This document shows positions 61,347 through 64,000 of a stretch of 64,000 bases of DNA, one piece after another. The DNA comes from DSYU01 sp964437595 (GTDB lineage: Bacteria > Chloroflexota > Anaerolineae > Anaerolineales > Anaerolineaceae). A program made the position numbers and the translations under genes. How positions within the stretch are numbered: the first letter of the stretch is position 1; the number at the start of each line of letters is the position of its first letter. The notes under the pieces are model-generated. The model ran no database searches. It was not told where the DNA came from and saw only the letters and a program-made list of their open reading frames with translations. The DNA lies in assembly GCA_964437595.1 (NCBI GenBank), contig CAYTHO010000013.1, forward strand, positions 22,948-86,947, given 5' to 3'.

Positions 61347-62306
61347 TTATTCCGGAAGGTTACCGGCAATTTTCTCGATCTGTTCGAGAATATCGTCCGT
61401 CATGCGATCCATATATTCAGAGGCGGCAATGTTTTCATCGAGCTGCTCAAGGCTGGTGGCGCCGGTGATGACACAGGAGACTTCTTTACGGCGCAGCGCC
61501 CAGGCGATCGCCAGTTGAGCAGTGGTAAGGCCAAGGGTCTGGGCTAATTGGGTGAGCAGGCGGGTGATCGCGACCCGCTCCGGAGTCACCAGGGAGCGCA
61601 CCCAGGCATAATCGGGCATGGCGGCGCGGCTGCCCTCGGGGATGCCATCGTTATATTTGCCGGACAAAATGCCGTTATAGAGCGGGCTGTAGGTGGTGAG
61701 CCCCAGGCCGAACTCACGGGCAATGGGAGCCAGTTCGAGCTCAACACGTCGGCGGTGGAAGAGATTGTACTGGGGCTGCTCCATAACCGGGCCAATGAGG
61801 TTAAGCTGGCGGGCGACACCCACGGCTTCCGCCACCTGCCAGGCTTCCCATTCGGAAGTGCCCCAATAGAGCACCTTGCCCTGGCGGATGAGATCGTTCA
61901 TCACCCAAACCACCTCCTCCACCGGGGTATCGGGGTCGTAGCGGTGACAGAAATAGAGATCCAGGTAATCGACGCGCAAGCGGCGCAGCGATGCAATGAC
62001 AGAATCGGTGATGTGCTTGCGGGAAAGGCCGCGCCCGTTGGGGCCGGGCATGGTGGGCCAGAATACCTTGCTGGACAGCACCAGCGCTTCACGAGGCAGG
62101 TCAGCGATGGCGCGGCCCATCAGCTCTTCGGCCTGCCCGCCGGCGTTCATATCGGCGTTATCGAAGAAGTTGACTCCCTGGTCATAAGCGGCGTGGACCA
62201 GTTCGGCAACAGCTTCTTCGCCGAGCTGGCTGCCAAACGTGATCCAGGCGCCGAGGGAAATCTCGCTGATTTTTAGACCGGAACGACCGAGGCGGCGGTA
62301 GTGCAT
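61347..62306 (-). CDS. Aldo/keto reductase-like protein (Kv-beta type) lacking the catalytic Tyr
   Basis: 319 residues with the AKR6/Kv-beta barrel pattern: MHYRRLGRSGLKIS, Asp49, Lys80 (LVLSSKVFW), His121 (LYFCHRYDP) and the NADPH-binding tail LDENIAASEYM. The catalytic Tyr of the tetrad should follow Asp49 by five residues, but the segment reads FFDNADMNAGGQAE with Asn54 there. Hydride transfer may be impaired or use another acid. Cofactor binding looks intact. GGAG precedes ATG 62306. Confidence 0.82.
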   Translation of the reverse strand: MHYRRLGRSGLKISEISLGAWITFGSQLGEEAVAELVHAAYDQGVNFFDNADMNAGGQAEELMGRAIADLPREALVLSSKVFWPTMPGPNGRGLSRKHITDSVIASLRRLRVDYLDLYFCHRYDPDTPVEEVVWVMNDLIRQGKVLYWGTSEWEAWQVAEAVGVARQLNLIGPVMEQPQYNLFHRRRVELELAPIAREFGLGLTTYSPLYNGILSGKYNDGIPEGSRAAMPDYAWVRSLVTPERVAITRLLTQLAQTLGLTTAQLAIAWALRRKEVSCVITGATSLEQLDENIAASEYMDRMTDDILEQIEKIAGNLPE

Positions 62307-62319
62307 GGAGAACTCCTAT

Positions 62320-62350
62320 GGGGAGGGAGAGTGGGGAATAGGGATTGGGG
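62320..62350 (+). other. G-run cluster with quadruplex potential
   Basis: Five runs of three or four G separated by short A/T-rich spacers lie on the plus strand, 14-45 bases upstream of the minus-strand aldo/keto reductase start. The G-rich strand would be the template strand for that gene. Confidence 0.4.
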
Positions 62351-62406
62351 ATTGGAGATCAGGCGGTGCGCGATCCGTGTTACCGAATTACGCACCGCCG
62401 GATTTC

Positions 62407-63750
62407 TTATTCTTTGCGATCTTCGCCGGAGCCGATGCCAAGGGGCTGCCATTTGTTGGCATCGGCGCGCAGGCGGTGCATGCCGCCGCCGCGGTTGTGG
62501 AGCTCATCGAAGCCTTCGGGCTTAATGGCGAGGGAATCGCCTTCGAGCAGGCCCATAACACCCTCCTGCCCGGCTTCGAGGCGGCGAGCCTGGCAGTGCT
62601 TGCAGGTTTTGGGATCGTGCGGCTGGTATTGGATAGGCTCTTCGTAGGCGGTGATGTAGCCTTCGTAGTTGCGCAGGGCCACTTTGTGATCGGAGGCGCT
62701 GATCATATAGTTAGGGGCAACGGGGATCTTTCCGCCGCCGCCGGGGGCGTCGACCACGTAGGTGGGGACGGCATAGCCGGAGGTGTGCCCGCGCAGGCCT
62801 TCGATGATCTCGATGCCCTTGGCAACCGGAGTGCGGAAATGCCCGGCGCCTTCAACCAGGTCGCACTGGTAAAGATAGTACGGGCGAACGCGCATGCGCA
62901 CCAGGTCATGGACGAGTTGTTTCTGGATGTTAACGCAATCGTTGACGCCAGCGAGCAGGACGGACTGGTTGCCCAGCGGGATTCCGGCGCGGGTGAGCTT
63001 ATTGCAGGCTTCAGCCAGCTCGGCGGAGATTTCGTTGGAGTGGTTGACGTGGATGTTGAGCCACAGGGGATGGTACTTCTGGAGCATATCGCACAGCTCA
63101 GCGGTGACGCGCATGGGCATAAAGACCGGCACGCGCGAGCCGATGCGGATGATCTCGATGTGGGGGATCTCACGCAGGCGGGAGAGCAGCTCTTCGAGGA
63201 TCTTGGGGGCCATGGTGAGCGGGTCGCCGCCGGAGAGGAGCACATCGCGGACCTGGGGAGTGCGCTTGAGATATTCGATCTGCGCCTCGAACTCGGCGCG
63301 GGAGAAAGTAGCGGAAGGGTCGCCAACGATGCGCGAGCGGGTGCAGTAGCGGCAGTAGGAGGCGCATTGGGTGGTGACGAGCATGAGCACGCGGTCGGGA
63401 TAGCGGTGAACCAGCCCGGGAACAGGCGAGTGACGGTCTTCGGCGAGGGAATCTTCCATCATGCCGGTGAAGGGAACGATTTCGCAATCGGTGGGAATCA
63501 CCTGGCGGCGGATGGGGTCGTTGGGATCATTGGGATCGATGAGAGAAACGTAGTAGGGAGTGATTTCGACACGGAAAAGGTTTTGGGCGCTGAGGGCAGT
63601 GCGCTCGGAGTCGGTGAGGGGGAAGATTTTCTCGAAATCGTCAGCGGTGTTGAGACGGTGGCTGAGCTGCCAGCGCCAGTCGTTCCATTTTTCATCGGGG
63701 ACGTCCTGGTAGAAAGGCGCCCGGCGGGATAGGAAGGGGGTGTTTGGCAT
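62407..63750 (-). CDS. kamA: Lysine 2,3-aminomutase
   Basis: 447 residues: radical-SAM CxxxCxxC at Cys129-Cys133-Cys136 (QCASYCRYC), SGGDPL, PLP-binding region near GGGGKIPVAPNY and C-terminal Cys set CKHCQARR. It interconverts L-lysine and L-beta-lysine, used in lysine fermentation or osmolyte synthesis. Neither the ablB acetyltransferase nor other fermentation genes are nearby. ATG 63750 follows TTGGAG; a 15-residue upstream extension is rejected. An inverted repeat past the stop (about 62364-62395) has no T-tail on this strand. Confidence 0.9.
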   Translation of the reverse strand: MPNTPFLSRRAPFYQDVPDEKWNDWRWQLSHRLNTADDFEKIFPLTDSERTALSAQNLFRVEITPYYVSLIDPNDPNDPIRRQVIPTDCEIVPFTGMMEDSLAEDRHSPVPGLVHRYPDRVLMLVTTQCASYCRYCTRSRIVGDPSATFSRAEFEAQIEYLKRTPQVRDVLLSGGDPLTMAPKILEELLSRLREIPHIEIIRIGSRVPVFMPMRVTAELCDMLQKYHPLWLNIHVNHSNEISAELAEACNKLTRAGIPLGNQSVLLAGVNDCVNIQKQLVHDLVRMRVRPYYLYQCDLVEGAGHFRTPVAKGIEIIEGLRGHTSGYAVPTYVVDAPGGGGKIPVAPNYMISASDHKVALRNYEGYITAYEEPIQYQPHDPKTCKHCQARRLEAGQEGVMGLLEGDSLAIKPEGFDELHNRGGGMHRLRADANKWQPLGIGSGEDRKE

Positions 63751-64000
63751 AGAAAACTCCAAGAAGAAAAAGACGAAATAACCGCGAAGGCGCAACGGGA
63801 GTTGCGAGGGCGCGAAGGAAGAGCAAAGAGACTTTTAGAAAGGATATAATGCCGCGCGGCGGGAAATAATCGTTAAGTGACGATAAAGGGGGATAGGGCA
63901 ATGCATGGGGGGTCGTGGTCGGGGCGGTAGAAGCCGGCAAACTTTCTGAAGTACAGGAAATTATGTTACGAAAAAAGTGAGGCCGCGTGAACGATTGGTA
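63751..64000. other. Upstream region of kamA, no gene seen
   Basis: It holds short degenerate repeats around GCGAAGG (63783-63821), a TATAAT on the plus strand (63845-63850) and a short GC palindrome (63852-63859). No open frame with a credible start is complete. A plus-strand gene could begin at the very end but cannot be judged. Confidence 0.4.

Noticed and set aside
62305..63732. Long open frame on the plus strand opposite kamA (about 475 codons)
   Set aside because: It is the mirror of the GC-rich kamA gene. The predicted product is Gly/Ala/Val/Asp-rich without any recognisable domain, while kamA has all radical-SAM motifs.
63845..63850. TATAAT on the plus strand as promoter of another leaderless gene
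   Set aside because: The frame starting at the nearby ATG runs into stops quickly and has no plausible protein. The window ends too soon to judge a later start.

Overview
The window reads as a piece of a bacterial chromosome, most likely from a member of the Chloroflexota (Anaerolineae-like). This is inferred from gene content, not from a marker tree. The signs are a GC content that looks high (roughly 55-60%, by eye), Thr/Pro-rich low-complexity linkers in surface proteins, a DUF3090/SCO1664-family gene pair typical of Actinobacteria and Chloroflexi, a Phe T-box leader, and several strong -10 boxes lying only 7-9 bases before the start codon (leaderless genes). There are no insertion sequences, prophage genes, CRISPR arrays, tRNA or rRNA genes. 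It is ordinary chromosome with some unusual regulatory DNA and several enzyme homologues that have lost catalytic residues.

Layout. 1-8.9 kb: a C39-like peptidase (cut by the window edge), miaB, an M23 peptidase, a run of same-strand genes (degenerate SDR, AAC(3)-like acetyltransferase, GAF-PAS histidine kinase, degenerate metallo-beta-lactamase-fold protein, asparaginase) and endonuclease III. 8.9-16.7 kb: GNAT, M55 D-aminopeptidase, thiolase plus epimerase, moaA, then a membrane protein, wHTH regulator and ABC transporter. 16.7-24.3 kb: an envelope group with a class-A PBP-like protein lacking transpeptidase catalytic residues, a TPR membrane protein, a LysM lipoprotein and a second lipoprotein. 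24.3-24.9 kb is AT-rich and gene-free.

25-34 kb: GNAT, FmdB zinc ribbon, CBS protein, thrC-thrB, two small proteins, then cysK-cysE behind a cysteine-codon leader peptide and a large terminator hairpin, and lpdA. 34-44.6 kb (all minus strand): GH32 glycosidase, a kinesin-light-chain-type TPR protein, a folK-folP fusion, a thiolase-like remnant, hom, the SCO1664/DUF3090 pair, murI, a C26 amidotransferase and rplS. 44.8-52.2 kb: a surface-sugar locus (GT-C-like membrane protein, GT2, WbqC, methyltransferase, wecE-type aminotransferase, and a small DPGSGSF protein with a NoeA-like methyltransferase). 52.4-58.9 kb: rpsB-tsf, pyrH, T-box, pheS-pheT. 59-64 kb: an OmpR/BaeS-type two-component pair, an aldo/keto reductase and lysine 2,3-aminomutase.

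The most interesting points are: (1) a promoter, an 11-codon leader peptide with two Cys codons (MFTCMCLRRGL), and a nested terminator hairpin in front of cysK-cysE, which together look like ribosome-mediated attenuation by cysteine; (2) a two-hairpin element present twice, at 30.1 kb and 59.0 kb, with conserved blocks and compensating stems, which I cannot assign to any known RNA family; (3) a set of enzyme homologues (PBP, SDR, MBL fold, AKR, thiolase-like) missing key catalytic residues.
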